Source: Oegoconia quadripuncta
Lineage: Eukaryota > Arthropoda > Insecta > Lepidoptera > Autostichidae
NCBI GenBank assembly: GCA_949316235.1
Contig: OX438748.1
Span: forward strand, 32,854,836-32,918,835
Reading direction: 5' to 3'
DNA: 64,000 nt
Shown here: piece by piece, positions 1 through 11,827 of the stretch
Layout of the letters: each line of letters begins with the position of its first letter
Numbering within the stretch: position 1 is the stretch's first letter
Program-made: the position numbers and the translations under genes
The notes under the pieces: generated by a model
The model's database searches: none
Told to the model about the DNA's origin: nothing
Seen by the model: only the letters and a program-made list of their open reading frames with translations

Positions 1-165
1 CTTATCTAAATCTGCCGCCAAACAGCAATGTTAATAGCATTGTTGTGTTCCGGTTGTCAGAGATAAGATAGCCAGTCCCCTAAATAAGATGGGGTTTCCG
101 GGTCAGTACGCTACCACCTTCAGCCTCATCTTCACTTAACATCAGGTGTGATTGAGGTCAAGTGA
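1..165 (+). mobile_element. SINE family B, 3' part, cut by window edge
   Basis: Carries the family's body (CTGCCGCCAA, CAGCAATGTTAATAGCATTG) and tail (CATCAGGTGTGATTGAGGTC). Complete copies elsewhere in the window have a tRNA-like head with box B GGTTCGATCCC. Confidence 0.8.
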
Positions 166-334
166 AGAGATCGGACGGAATGACCTTGATTCCTTGGAGT
201 ATGGGTCGGGCCTTAGTGTGGGATGCCACTTGTGTCGACACTCTCGCTCCGTCTCACCTCCAAGGAACCTCAAGGAGGCTAGGTGCAGTGAGACGGCGGA
301 AAAACTCAAAATTAATAAATATAGAGGTATCGGT

Positions 335-590
335 TCCGAATACATTTTCCTTGCTTTCGGAGTCGAAACTTTAGGTCCTTGGGGGCCGGGCCCTCTTAAA
401 TTTTTCTTTAATATTTCAAAGCGCTTAGTCGATGTCACTGGTGACCCGAGAGCGTTGTTTCCTCGCCCAACGCTTAAGTATCTGCATACAACGAGGAAAC
501 GCTGCCAGCGTTTTGGGTACCTTGCCTCGCGGCCCCAATTTTTTACATTTGTTCTAGTTTATATTTAAATTCCATCTCTTTATCTGTTAC
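335..590 (+). mobile_element. Non-LTR retrotransposon 3' end (RT C-terminus)
   Basis: Frame encodes LGPWGPG, DVTGDPRA and QRFG-like pieces of the C-terminal tail of a LINE reverse transcriptase, then an AT-rich 3'UTR. A second copy of the same end (GTCACTGGTGACCCGAGAGC) lies at 46,455-46,570. Decayed. Confidence 0.55.
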
Positions 591-1067
591 TGTTTTTAAA
601 TAAATAATTTTTTTCTCACAACTTGATTACATTGAGAAATAATTGAGGATTATTTTGTACTACTGATCAGATTTGAACAAAAGAGGTGTCATTGGATTCG
701 TCTTGATCTGACTGAGAAAAGTGATCGTTTCGATTTATTAAAAGCGAAAAATTCAGAAATCCCCTTACATAGGTATTCATACTAAACATCTCAGCCTATT
801 GTTAATTCCACTTATTTTTGGAACAAACAAACTTCTGAATGCGGCTCTGTGCGTTGATTTCTCTCGGATCTTCGACTTTCCGCTCCATGATCCAGCGGTA
901 AATAAACAACTAGTAAATGATTGCAATATACATAACTTCTATTGTAAAATTATCTACTTAGTATGCAGAGAATACAGTGCGATAATTGCAAAGGGCATGA
1001 TAGGTACCGTCGAATACAGTTGTATCTAACCATATTATATAATCATACATTGCTCGTATTAGTGTTA
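590..1067. other. AT-rich intergenic DNA
   Basis: No gene or recognised repeat seen. Confidence 0.5.
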
Positions 1068-1283
1068 TAATAATTAAATAAATAAATATCTTTGCACATA
1101 CTCACAGCGCCATCTAGTTCCACATTAAGCAACTAGGCTTGTATTATAGATACCAGATAGTTGATAAACTACACAAATACATTTTTTTTGTAAATAAATA
1201 CATATATAAATGAAAAACATCCATAACTCGGGAACGCATGTCTGTATTCATCATAGAAACATATACACCAAACAGGTCGCCAA
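1068..1283 (-). mobile_element. SINE family A, 3' part
   Basis: Contains the family signature AGCGCCATCTAGTTCCACA and CATCCATAACTCGGGA in minus orientation. The tRNA-like head is reduced to ACCAAACAGGTCG. Confidence 0.75.
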
Positions 1284-1317
1284 TTAATAATTTTGTAATA
1301 TAAAAACCTTTTTTTTT

Positions 1318-1456
1318 TTAAAGAGCGACCTCTCGAGTTTCTCGCTTGCTCTTCTCAGGGGAAAATTGCCTTTTGAACAAGCTGTAGCTTAAAAAGTGTA
1401 AAATCTGACTATTTTAAGTGTACCCTATATACCTACAAAATAAAGCATTTTGAGTG
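1318..1456 (+). mobile_element. LINE 3' end (CR1/Jockey-like)
   Basis: AGCGACCTCTCGAGTTTCTC, CTTCTCAGGGGAAAATTG, then AATAAAGCATTTTGAGTGAC. Same family as the copies at 25,477-25,945 and 36,812-36,975, which end in (TGACTT)n. Confidence 0.65.
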
Positions 1457-2231
1457 ACTATATGTGTAAAGGCTGACGTGAACAGCAAGTTTCTTTTTAA
1501 ACAACTTCAAAAAAGGAGGAGGTTCTGTATTCGGGGCGTATTTTTTTTTTTTTTATGTATGTACACCGATATCTCCGAGATTTGGCGGTTGAGTCACATG
1601 GTTCTTTTTATACTTATATTGTGTTTACATTATATATGTCACTATATTTCTCAAAATGTTTCTTTTCACCTTTTCGTTTTTATTTCACCTGTAGTGAATT
1701 CTTAATTATTTTGTTTTTTTTTTAAATAGGAACATTTGCTGTCAAGCCTATAGGCTTTTTACCGTGTCACCGGGCGGGTGGGCGAGCATGGGAGCGCTCT
1801 GCCCGTCTCTTGCGTACAGTCATATATATGCTTTTTTTATGAGAGCTTATCCTGGTTGCAAGTCATGTGATCACAGCTTCCTTTATCATGTTCACATAAG
1901 TGGCAATAATATTCAGTTTAAAAACCTTCCACTTCGCGCAGTAAGAGAACTAGGTAGGCTGTTAGTGTCTTAGAAGTAAATTTAAGAGGGTTTATTTCGC
2001 ACGGTATTCCAAACTAATAAATATAGCAAGGTTTATTCCGCACGGTTTTGGTTGGTGGTAGGGCATTTTATATTCTACTACAACTATTCCTACTATTCTA
2101 TTTGAGCGCCAAAACCACACAGCGCTATATGTATATTATTTTAAATTGACATAACTAATTCTACAATTTACATGGCGGGTACGCCATAAGCAAGCGGAGT
2201 TGCCTAAACTTGATGTCAGTCTTACAATACA
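1457..2231. other. Intergenic DNA
   Basis: No gene recognised. Short open frames lack splice context or homology that I can see. GGTTTTGGTTGGTGGTAGGG near 2,041 is a scrap of SINE B. Confidence 0.45.
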
Positions 2232-2400
2232 ACACAATAAAAATACTCTTTATTGCGCAAAATAATTTACAATAATTTTTCATGATAACAATAGAACACA
2301 ATTAGGCGATCTTATCACTAAAAGCGATCTCTTCCAGACAACCCACAGCTATGGGACATTTGTAGGTAGAATAACAGGTAGGGTGCACGATACTACCAAC
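2232..2400 (-). mobile_element. LINE 3' end with pentanucleotide-type tail
   Basis: Minus-strand copy of the end that reads CTGGAAGAGATCGCTTTTAG ... ATAAG ... CAATAAAG(A/T)GTAT. Sister copies are at 12,030-12,307, 16,418-16,545, 17,917-18,090 and 28,490-28,600. Confidence 0.7.
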
Positions 2401-2827
2401 TAAAGAAATAGTTATAGATAAGTATGCATAAATATAATAATAATATCACATTAATAGATTTACTTAAAAATATAAATAAATAAATATATATAAATACTTA
2501 ATATTTAGTATAAAATACTTAACAGTTAATAAATAATAATAAAAGTCTTAATAGGTTGTGCAATACTTAATATTTTATTAAGACTAAAAGAGTATAGTTC
2601 TACGATTAATTCATTTAACTTCATAAAGTCTAGTCTATTTACAGTACCATTTAGATAGGGCTAAATGGACATAGTTCTACCATTTACGTGGCAGGTGCAC
2701 CATAAGCAAGCGCAGTTACCTAAAGTTGACGTCAGTCGTGATAGGTCGTGTCGTGTTCTATCGTCTCAACATGGAGTAGTAAAATGAGTTTGTAATGAAA
2801 TTAATCATAAAGTGCAATTCTGTTTGT
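2401..2827. other. AT-rich intergenic DNA
   Basis: No gene. Two partial copies of a short unit (GGCAGGTGCACCATAAGCAA type) at about 2,168-2,225 and 2,685-2,740 are about 510 bp apart. Confidence 0.4.
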
Positions 2828-2828
2828 A

Positions 2829-3228
2829 TTGGGTCTTTACCTATGAAATTAGAGTTTTTTTTCTTCGTTAATCATACGTACCAATTCCTGCGATTTTCAG
2901 AGCTGGAAAATGGAATATTATTTCAAGGTTTCACATGAAATATTTTTTTAGTTTCTGGGCTAAATCACATAATAAAAAAAATTTGAACAGAGCTCTTTTC
3001 ATGTGCTTCCCATTATCATTTCTTAGATTCGCTGAAACTTTTATAAAGCGGTTACTTTTAAAAATTAACGCTGCCTATACTTAACTTAATGTTATCCGAT
3101 AATACACACAATGTTTAACCAAATTTGGATTTGCCGTTCCCAAAAAAAAAACAAAAATGTTTGTATGGAGATAACAGTCTTAATGAAATTCTTCATGCAA
3201 AACGCCAATTTCATAGGTAAGGACCTAA
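2829..3228. mobile_element. Mariner-like MITE, about 400 bp
   Basis: Terminal inverted repeats TTGGGTCTTTACCTATGAAA and its complement TTTCATAGGTAAGGACC. The insertion sits next to TA on the left. Sister copies at 46,661-47,071 and 14,341-14,471 have clear TA duplications. No ORF, so non-autonomous. Confidence 0.75.
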
Positions 3229-3940
3229 TTATACAAAACTCTGGGAGCCTTAGAAACTAAGGCTAGTTTCCAAAGTTCAGCCTTGTATCAACAGAATATT
3301 CTCGATACTTCTATAATCTATCTGCATGAGCCCCGCACGCAAGGGTTCCAATATTAGTTATGTGATATACCACTTCCTTTTTTTTCTGTAGTCTGTTGCG
3401 TGGTGGCAAACGCTAATGATTGGAAGGACAAACAAATCAATTGAGTCAATATGCGTGTCACGCAACCGTGTCGTATCACATCACTACCCGACAACAACTC
3501 TTAATAGCAAGAAATATTTGATCTTGGTACACTCGATCAATTGGAATCAATAGTTTCCCACAAATATTTCGTTAGCAACAAAAATAGTGACAGTTATATT
3601 CACCGATTGTAGTTTACTACTGAAAATAATGCACTCGAAATTTTCGTGACATTTTCTCTATTTTTTTAAACGCATAAGTTATTACAGTTTTTTGAATAAC
3701 AAAAATAAGGCTTTTTGGCGGGATCTCGGCGGGTGAAGTTACAATTTTTTTTTAAATTTTTATAATTTGTGCATTCTGACTTTTGAAGCTTAATAGTGGC
3801 AGGATATTGTGCAGCAAAAGTTAGTGATGGTGTACAAGTGAAAGGAAGTGTAAATTAAAGTGCGTAACGGAGCCTTCGGGTTCCCACAAGAAGCCGCCAA
3901 AATCTTTTGTAAAGCATTCTGCCACTTTGACTAGACTCTG
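3229..3940. other. Unique-looking intergenic DNA
   Basis: A polypyrimidine tract plus CTGTAG at about 3,385 is followed by 53 open codons on the plus strand. A GC-rich patch (GGCGGGATCTCGGCGGGTGA) lies near 3,718. Neither is enough to call an exon. Confidence 0.3.
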
Positions 3941-4056
3941 TATAAATAAATATATCGGACACTTACACCAATCATCTAGTCCCAAACTAAGCAAAGCAGT
4001 GTGCTATGGATACTAGGTAACGGATAAACATACATAAATATTTATATAAACTTGAA
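3941..4056 (-). mobile_element. SINE family C, 3' half
   Basis: CACTTACACCAATCATCTAG and ATAAACATACATAAATATTT identify family C; the tRNA-like head is missing. Confidence 0.7.
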
Positions 4057-4261
4057 TTACTTGTTTTGACTAAGACTGACTTATAAGTCAGTCTATAAAC
4101 TGAAGAAATAAGAGAAATAATACATGGCTGTATGGGCTTAGATCCCTTTGCCTTCTCCGAGAGGAGAGAATAAAACAAAATGAAAAATAACAAAAATAAG
4201 ATTAGGTATTTTGGCTTGACCATGCGGTACGATCGATGAAACATAAATCGAGCATTATCAA

Positions 4262-5575
4262 ATCTAACTAATATTATAAATGTTAAAGTTTGTATGTTTG
4301 TTTGTTGCTCAATCACGGCGAAACGGATGAACGGATTTGGATGAAATTTGGTATATAGGTAGACTATACCGTGAATTAAAACATAGGATACTTTTTATTC
4401 CGATAAAGTAGTTTCCGTGGGATAAACAAACTATCATAATTTATGCGCGATAAAGTTTGTTGCTCGATCACGGCGAAACGGATGAACGGATTTGGATGAA
4501 ATTTGGTATATAGGTAGACTATACCGTGAATTAAAACATAGGATACTTTTTATTCCGATAAAGTAGTTTCCGTGGGATAAACAAACTATCATAATTTATG
4601 CGCGATAAAGTTTGTTGCTCAATCACGGCGAAACGGATGAACGGATTTGGATGAAATTTGGTATATAGGTAGACTATACCGTGAATTAAAACATAGGATA
4701 CTTTTTATTCCGATAAAGTAGTTTCCGTGGGATAAACAAACTATCATAATTTATGCGCGATAAAGTTTGTTGCTCAATCACGGCGAAACGGATGAACGGA
4801 TTTGGATGAAATTTGGTATATAGGTAGACTATACCGTGAATTAAAACATAGGATACTTTTTATTCCGATAAAGTAGTTTCCGTGGGATAAACAAACTATC
4901 ATAATTTACGCGCGATAAAGTTTGTTGCTCAATCACGGCGAAACGGATGAACGGATTTGGATGAAATTTGGTATATAGGTAGACTATACCGTGAATTAAA
5001 ACATAGTATACTTTTTATTCCGATAAAGTAGTTTCCGTGGGATAAACAAACTATCATAATTTATGCGCGATAAAGTTTGTTGCTCAATCACGGCGAAACG
5101 GATGAACGGCTTTGGATGAAATTTGGTATATAGGTAGACTATACCGTGAATTAAAACATAGGATACTTTTTATTCCGATAAAGTAGTTTCCGTGGGATAA
5201 ACAAACTATCATAATTTATGCGCGATAAAGTTTGTTGCTCAATCACGGCGAAACGGATGAACGGATTTGGATGAAATTTGGTATATAGGTAGACTATACC
5301 GTGAATTAAAACATAGGATACTTTTTATTCCGATAAAGTAGTTTCCGTGGGATAAACAAACTATCATAATTTATGCGCGATAAAGTTTGTTGCTCAATCA
5401 CGGCGAAACGGATGAACGGATTTGGATGAAATTTGGTATATAGGTAGACTATACCGTGAATTAAAACATAGGATACTTTTTATTCCGATAAAGTAGTTTC
5501 CGTGGGATAAACAAACTATCATAATTTATGCGCGATAAAGTTATTCTAACGCAGGCGAAACCGCGGCCGGAAAGT
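4262..5575. mobile_element. Helitron-like element with eight 155-bp tandem units
   Basis: Left edge CTAATATTATAAATG. Right edge GGCGAAACCGCGGCCGGAAAG, a decayed form of the usual GGCGGAAAGCTAGT. Its core (TGTTGCTCAATCACGGCGAA onward) is repeated with an exact 155-bp period from 4303, 4458, 4613, 4768, 4923, 5078, 5233 and 5388 to 5542. The other copies of this element in the window have a single core. Only scattered single-copy substitutions were noticed (4466, about 4909, about 5006, 5110). Confidence 0.85.
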
Positions 5576-5582
5576 CTGTCTA

Positions 5583-5720
5583 AAATCATCATCATCTTAT
5601 TTAAGAGCCATGCTCTTGTCGGTGGAGCTTTTTCCATATCTCTCTGCTCTCCGCCTTCCTCCAGACCTCCTAATATGACACAATGTTCAACTTCTCTTTT
5701 ATCTGCTGCATTAGCTTATT
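5583..5720 (-). mobile_element. LINE 3' end (RTE-like)
   Basis: TTTAAGAGCCATGCTCTTGT in minus orientation is the end of the ORF seen intact at 48,944-48,960, preceded by its (CATCAT) tail. Other copies: 38,920-39,000, 47,720-47,810, 56,170-56,290 and 61,887-61,975. Confidence 0.65.
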
Positions 5721-7250
5721 CTCTTCTTCTTCTCTAAAATAAAATTTAAACAATCATTGAACTACTGCTTTGATAACATAGGTCAAAATAGACTTCTGAC
5801 CCATGTTGACGAAATTCATTATTCAAGTGCCACGTGCTAGGTAATAAAATACTTACAACTAACTGCTTTGACTGTCAGATGAAGCAGGGTTGTTATATCG
5901 TTTTGTGTATGTAAGTTTGTACCAAACGAGTCATTTAATCTACTAGTGTTTAGTCTAGTGTCTAGTAATTCAAAGGCATGTGAAGTCCCCAATTCGCATT
6001 GGGCCATATTCCCATATATACGAGGGAAGGCCTATATCCCTGCAGTGGGATGTTTACGGGCTGATGATGATATATCACCACAGGAAATAAAATACCACAA
6101 ATAATATGTGATAGGCGGCCACTTTTCTTTGCAGCTGACTGTACATTCCTTTGTAATAAGAAATTAAGAGAGTTTATTCCGTCCATTGAACAAAAAAAAA
6201 ACTATGTATGTGTAATTGAAAGTTTTTGATCTAATTCGTCTGGTAACCTATCATACTTTCGAAACTTTCTTGCTCGAATTACAATTATTCGAAAACGGAA
6301 ATAAGAAATTTCAATTGCCAGAGTGATTATTTTTATAAATTTTTTTCTCATAAACTTTATTTTATATATGTTGCACATACTAGAATAATGGTTAACCGAT
6401 TACCAGAACTACTTTTTGATGTTTGACAGATGTTTTACTTACCATAATTTAAATTACGTTACGTTACTTTTTCTAGACAATCCCTATCTGTAGCGAGCGA
6501 GCCATATGGGTCGGAGCACCCCGACACTGTTGGTTAGGTTCAGAAGGTAACCTTCGATGTCAGGTTGTGTTTTTATAATATTGTTAATAATATTCTGAAA
6601 ACTAAAACGTCTGGCAATAGATGCTTCGGCTAAACATTCCGTTGAACTTTAAAACATATGTAAATTAAAAAAAAAAAAAATTGAATATCGTACATTCGAA
6701 CTTCTGTAAAATGCATTTCGGTGAAATGAAACATATGGAAAACAACAATATGGGAAACGTTTTCGAACAATTAAAATTGGAAAAAAAAATCGCATTCGTG
6801 ATAGGTAACCAATTCGACTATATTCATTGGGGAAAGTCGTTCGTAATCAAATTCATCCTGTATACAAACTATACAATATAATGAAACTTAGGTCATTATA
6901 TTTAATAGATTGCCTACCAGTTTGCCGTGTAAGGCACATTTATCAATTGATTAACTGCTGAACTAGATAGATGTGAAGGTAATTGATACAGATATCTTAG
7001 TTACAGTAAGGTCATGTGTAATTATATTATAAATATCACTTACCATATAGGTATACAATGTGACTCATTATCAGTGGCGTGCACAGCGTTTTGTTACAGG
7101 GGTAGGCAGAATGATAAAGCTATTGAATTAAGTATATGAAGGTATTTCTTATGTAATATTTTATGTAGTTATGTCCATTATTCTGTATGTATTTATAATT
7201 TATGATTATATACCTATGACTATTGTTATAATGGTACATATATTTATCAC
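5721..7250. other. Intergenic DNA with SINE scraps
   Basis: 5,975-6,075 matches the 3' body of the SINE at 21,545-21,880 (CGAGGGAAGGCCTATATCCC). About 6,790-6,860 shares AAAGTCGTTCGTAATCAA with MITE-like repeats at 28,750 and 40,725. No gene seen. Confidence 0.45.
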
Positions 7251-7440
7251 TAGCTGTTGCCCGTGACTTCGTTTGCGTGGAACATTTCTTCAAGGTCGAT
7301 GCAGCAAAAATTTGAATCCATGTCCTAATCTGTCTACCTACCAAATTTCATCAAAATCTGTCCAGCCGTTGAAGCGTGAAGAGGTAACAAACATACAGAC
7401 AAACATACACACGCACAAACTTTCGCATTTATAATATTAG
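7251..7440. mobile_element. Helitron-like element, short
   Basis: ACTAGCTGTTGCCCGTGACT ... CGCATTTATAATATTAGT: both ends present, no coding capacity. Confidence 0.7.
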
Positions 7441-7745
7441 TTTTTTATTATGCACGACTGGTTCGTACTTGGCCTCAATCACACCTGATGTTAAGTGAAG
7501 ATGAGGTCGAAGGTGGCAGCGTAATGACCCGGAAACCCCAACACATTTGGGGGACTGGCTATCTTATCTCTGACAACTGGAACACAACAATGCTATTAAC
7601 ATTGCTGCTTGGCGGCAGATTTAGATAAGATGGCGGTAGCTAGCCAGGCGGACATTTAAAATGCCCTACCACCAACCAAACCGAGTACTTCCGCGACCTC
7701 CGAATCGTAAACCCAATATTGTTTACATTGAGCCACGGGGGTACA
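7441..7745 (-). mobile_element. SINE family B
   Basis: Near full length, from CATCAGGTGTGATTGAGGCC-type tail (left) to the GCCACGGGGG head (right). About 30 bp around box B is deleted. Confidence 0.8.
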
Positions 7746-8185
7746 CTTGACTCTAACAAAAATCTTCTTAAACTGTTCCCCGAATCGATAAGTTATCAAA
7801 GTTTAATTTTGTATAACCTATCCAAGTATATATCCCTGCAGTGGGATGTTTACGGCCTGAGATGATAATGATGGCTCATGTAAATGCCAATTTTTTTTTT
7901 TTTATTAAATAGGTTTACAAACGCTTGTTACATCGCTTAGAGTAATGAATCCTTATGTATACTAGTTATTAGCTATCAGATAGATTACATAAAAATTATT
8001 AAATTCAAAAACAAGAAAAAAAAACTTAGTATTGATAATGTATATACTTTGTTTATACTTCGTGCTATATATATGTATATTGGTTAGGTTGTGTGATATA
8101 TTTATTTAGATATATTATTTTTTTATAAAATAATTTTCAATTGTTATGTGCACTATTTTCTAATATCTAATAAACACTATGTATC
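7746..8185. other. AT-rich intergenic DNA
   Basis: A scrap CCCTGCAGTGGGATGTTTAC at about 7,840 matches a SINE 3' end. Otherwise nothing seen. Confidence 0.45.
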
Positions 8186-8187
8186 TC

Positions 8188-8292
8188 TAAGGTTTGCTGG
8201 TAGAAAACTCTATCGGAGTTAAGCTCGCCTTTCTACATTTTATATACAATGCATATTTCTGTAACAATTTTGTGTACAATAAAGATTTTAAG
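8188..8292 (+). mobile_element. LINE 3' end, diverged
   Basis: AGGTTTGCTGGTAGAAAAC ... GTGTACAATAAAG follows the plan of the LINE end at 28,490-28,600. Confidence 0.5.
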
Positions 8293-8744
8293 ATATTAGG
8301 GAGAAAAAGTGTACCCATTTACCCAGTGACTAATCACGGAGCGGACTGTACATTCCCTCACGCTACTATGACTTTAGGTTATTATTCTGACTTCATTATC
8401 TATATAAATATACATAACAATAGATCTATCACATACAGTGACATACGAGCCATGAAAATTGCTTGAGGACACATGACGAGGCAACCGGAGTGATGGAGTG
8501 GTAATTGTCTGATGAAAATTATGTATTGTCTTGTCATATAATATGTTATGAGGAATATAGATGTGGTTATATTAATAATAATTATACGGCTATCTATATG
8601 ATATACATCTATCGTTACGCCAATAAAGTGTTTGAAAGGATGCAGTTGACGTACTATTTTTTAAATTAGCGAGCGACAAAGATACGCGGTACGTTACATT
8701 TTAAAGTCGTACCACGCTGAATTTTCAGAATAAATTAGTCAATA
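8293..8744. other. AT-rich intergenic DNA
   Basis: No gene or recognised repeat seen. Confidence 0.45.
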
Positions 8745-8935
8745 GCATCACTCGTGGCGCAGTCGCATTCGCAATTCGTTCTCGATTAACGAAGTTAAGC
8801 AATGTGCGGTGCGGTCAGTTCATGCATGGGTGACCACTAGTGGCATTTTAATACGAGTGTTTCCGTGATTTGAAGGGCATGTTAAGTTTAAGGGCCAAGT
8901 CGGTGGCCTACAGGGGCGGCTTAAAAACATGCAAA
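8745..8935 (+). mobile_element. 5S-rRNA-derived SINE (SINE3-type)
   Basis: ACGAAGTTAAGCAATG followed 30 nt later by CATGGGTGACC matches 5S rRNA positions including internal box A and box C in the right order and spacing. The 5S-like part (about 8,754-8,870) runs into an unrelated body (GGGCATGTTAAG, GGTGGCCTACAGGGGCGGCT). The body's 3' end is lost at the junction with the minus SINE B at 8,936. Several differences from 5S rRNA make a functional 5S gene unlikely. Confidence 0.75.
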
Positions 8936-9250
8936 AAGGGTTTGTACTTGACCTCAATCACACCTGATGTTAAGTGAGGATAAGGTCGAAGGTGGAAGCG
9001 TACTGACCCGGAAACCCCAACACTTTTGGGGGACTGGCTATCTTACCTCTGACAACCGGAACACAACAATGCTATTAACATTGCTGCTTGGCGGCAGATT
9101 TAGGTAAGATGATGGTAGCTAGCAGGCAGACATTTAAAATGACCTACCACCAACCAAACCGAGTACTTAAACATGTATCCCGCTGGGGATCGAATCCTCG
9201 ACCTCCGAATCGTAAACCCAATGTTGTTTACATTGAGCCACGAAGGCGGT
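8936..9250 (-). mobile_element. SINE family B, near full length
   Basis: Runs from TGACCTCAATCACACCTGAT to CATTGAGCCACGAAGGCGG, with box B (minus) at GGGGATCGAATCCTCGACC. Confidence 0.85.
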
Positions 9251-9985
9251 TAGTCTGACACAAATCCACCAACCCATGACCCATGACCCATACCCTCTCC
9301 CAGTGAGAGGAGGCTGTACAATGACAATGGGAACGTGGCTGTTGATGATGATGATGAAATAGTCAATTGTCAAAGATTTTTTTTCCTAGGATAAAAGTAT
9401 CTTTTGATTAACTCTTTATAAAATAAATTTTAAAATCACTCATTCACAAGGCGACTATTTACATCTATAGCCACGCGGGCGAAGTCGCAGGCGGAAAGCT
9501 AGTTAAAAGTAAGGAAAATAAAAAAGAATTTAAAAAAAAAACGACTTCAAAAAACCCGGAAAAAATAATTTAATTAAACTACTGCAATAATAATAACTGA
9601 AAAGTATAAAATAATAAACCAGAGCAGAATGTTCTTTATAGATATGTACACTATTATATATAATGAGAATACAATACAATTTATATGCTATACAATAATA
9701 GTTAGGTATAATAATGAAATTAAAAATATATACAATAGGTACTTTTTGAAGGCGGTGCCTGCCTAGCCTATAAAATACACAATCAACGAAGCCTATTCCA
9801 CATAATTACCTACATTATTAAATTAAATAAATAAAAAGAAACTTGGAGAAAACATGAGTTGCAAATAAATTTCGCTTGATAGGAAATCTAAGAATCCCGC
9901 CAGTCGCATATCAATCTCCGGCCGGCACGGGCCTCGATAATGGTTTTGAAAAAAAAAAAACTTTTATTACACTACCTATACCAAT
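9251..9985. other. Intergenic DNA
   Basis: A Helitron-like right end lies at 9,468-9,507 (CACGCGGGCGAAGTCGCAGG). The rest is AT-rich with no gene seen. Confidence 0.5.
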
Positions 9986-9997
9986 AACTTCTATATT

Positions 9998-10245
9998 GAC
10001 GATCTGTTTGGTGTAGTGGTTAGAAATTCTGACCACTGTACCAAAAGGGGGTTCGAAACCCTCTAGGGGCATATGTATTGTATGACGATGAATAAGGACA
10101 TGTGTACCCGAGTTATGGATGTTTTCATTTAATAAGTATTTATTTACAACAAAAAAAATATATTTATGTAGTATATCAACCATCTGGTATCCACAACACA
10201 AGTCTATAGTTGCTTACTGTGGAACTAGATGACATTGTGTGTATG
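9998..10245 (+). mobile_element. SINE family A
   Basis: tRNA-like head (GATCTGTTTGGTGTAGTGG, box B region GGGGTTCGAAACCCTC) and body to ACTGTGGAACTAGATGACAT. Confidence 0.8.
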
Positions 10246-10451
10246 TACAATCCAATAATCCTAAAAGTATCACATGGGCTAAAGGGCAGCGGCATCGACA
10301 TCTATTAGAAACTATTCGCATTACAACAACCACGAAACCAACTACACTAGCTACTCACAGAGCAAAGTGTTTACACATATAGGAGTATAGATACCATTCA
10401 TAAACATCCGCTACTGAGATGTGTAGCAAAATTTCGTCCACATTGTTAATA

Positions 10452-10525
10452 GACGTCGTAGTATAGTGGACAGTGGCATCAGTCATTAAAACAAAGTTGT
10501 GCAAGTTCAAACCTCAGTAGATGCT
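10452..10525 (+). repeat. tRNA(Asp/Glu)-like sequence, orphan
   Basis: CGTAGTATAGTGGACAGTG resembles a tRNA D-arm/box A and GCAAGTTCAAACCTC a box B. No proper acceptor stem or anticodon loop is apparent. It is bracketed by AAAATTTCGTC (about 10,428) and GACGAAATTTT (about 10,538). Probably a decayed pol-III retroposon, not a tRNA gene. Confidence 0.4.
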
Positions 10526-11630
10526 GCAGCAGAGCTGACGAAATTTTCTTACTCATTCATATGTGGCATATTATTATTGATTTGGTTTGAGTGTTGATAT
10601 TGTATAAATACTTTTTAATAGATGGTGCTAGAGTGCTTCGGTCCATACAGTCCATATAATACTTTTAGGGAGATTCGACTGTACAAAGATATTTATTATT
10701 ATTATTTATTCTATGTCACTTACCGAATATGCCCAATTTTTTTCCTCTCATCCGGTATTTATAACACAGAGTTTAAAGTGGTCGCCTTTTATGACACCCA
10801 CGGGAAGAGACGAGTTAGTCATATTATTTTTACGTGCAGAAACATAGAGCACTTTGTGTACTACTAATGCCCTTGAATACCATTTCCAAACGGCCCTATT
10901 ACGTACCAAAAGGCCGTCGACACCTTATTCGCGCCGCATTACGATATCGGATAGAAATAATTTACGCAACGCCCTTCGTGATTTACTGGAACGAGCGATG
11001 AATCAATCGAGCAAATAGTTGTTTACCCACGATAGATTAATGCTACAATAATATTTTTCAGCACATGCCATGAGTGATAGCAAAGTAGATTTGGTCTCCA
11101 ATACAGGAAATTTGTTCTACCGCCGAGATCGAATGAAAAGTACTTATAAGATGCTGGCCAATTATATTTAGGACTTTATTTGTTTTTTTTTTATAGATCA
11201 ATTTTCCTTAGAAGCTTAATTCAAACATATTTCTCAGATAACTATCAAAATTCGAAATCAAAATGAAGGAAATATTAATTAAAAAATGCTATTACACAAT
11301 AAACGAATAAGTGACATAAAGAAATAATAATATAATATGAATAAATGTCATAAATAAATAATAATACAATATAAAAAGATATATAATATCATATTAATAA
11401 ATAATTTAAAAGAAAAATAATAATATAACTGGAATACAATGGTAAAAATACATATGATAATTATAATAGGTTAAATATCTAGTTGGTAAATAATGTATTA
11501 AGAATTTTATGTAATTATTTAAATTAGTGCATGCTACTCTCTCATGTTGCTGTGCCTTCACAAGGTCCTTATTGATACAGTACACCATAATGCCATCAAA
11601 ACAAAACATATGGAATGCAATAATGATTTG
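10526..11630. other. Intergenic DNA
   Basis: No gene. Small open frames around 11,030-11,160 on the minus strand have no convincing splice or start context. Confidence 0.4.
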
Positions 11631-11639
11631 AGTTTGAGA

Positions 11640-11770
11640 TCGCAGGAAGTCGCTGGATGCAAGCCTCTTCCAACCGGTCAGTCTGGAAATCTATGGGGGA
11701 GGCCTATGTACCGCGGTGGACGTTATGCGGCTGATTATGATGATGTTGATGACCATCCTATAGGGTGGAG
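11640..11770 (+). mobile_element. LINE 3' end (GAT-tailed)
   Basis: GTCGCTGGATGCAAGCCTC, GTCTGGAAATCTATGGGGGA, then GATTATGATGATG. Copies at 46,327-46,440 and 50,245-50,345 (plus), and 12,702-12,790 and 16,548-16,625 (minus). Confidence 0.7.
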
Positions 11771-11827
11771 ACCTTATTATAGTAAATAGTTATATAGTAA
11801 TAAGTGTCAAGATTAGTAAAAAGTTTA

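Noticed and set aside
3385..3545. Possible 53-codon exon after a CTGTAG acceptor
   Set aside because: No donor at its end, no partner exon and no recognisable product.
4303..5542. CRISPR-like array of regular repeats
   Set aside because: Units are 155 bp, continuous and without unique spacers, in a eukaryotic transposon.
8194..8466. 90-codon plus-strand frame
   Set aside because: Begins in a LINE 3' end and runs into AT-rich DNA; no start context or homology.
8754..8870. Functional 5S rRNA gene
   Set aside because: Several differences from 5S rRNA and fusion to a SINE body, with no tandem array.
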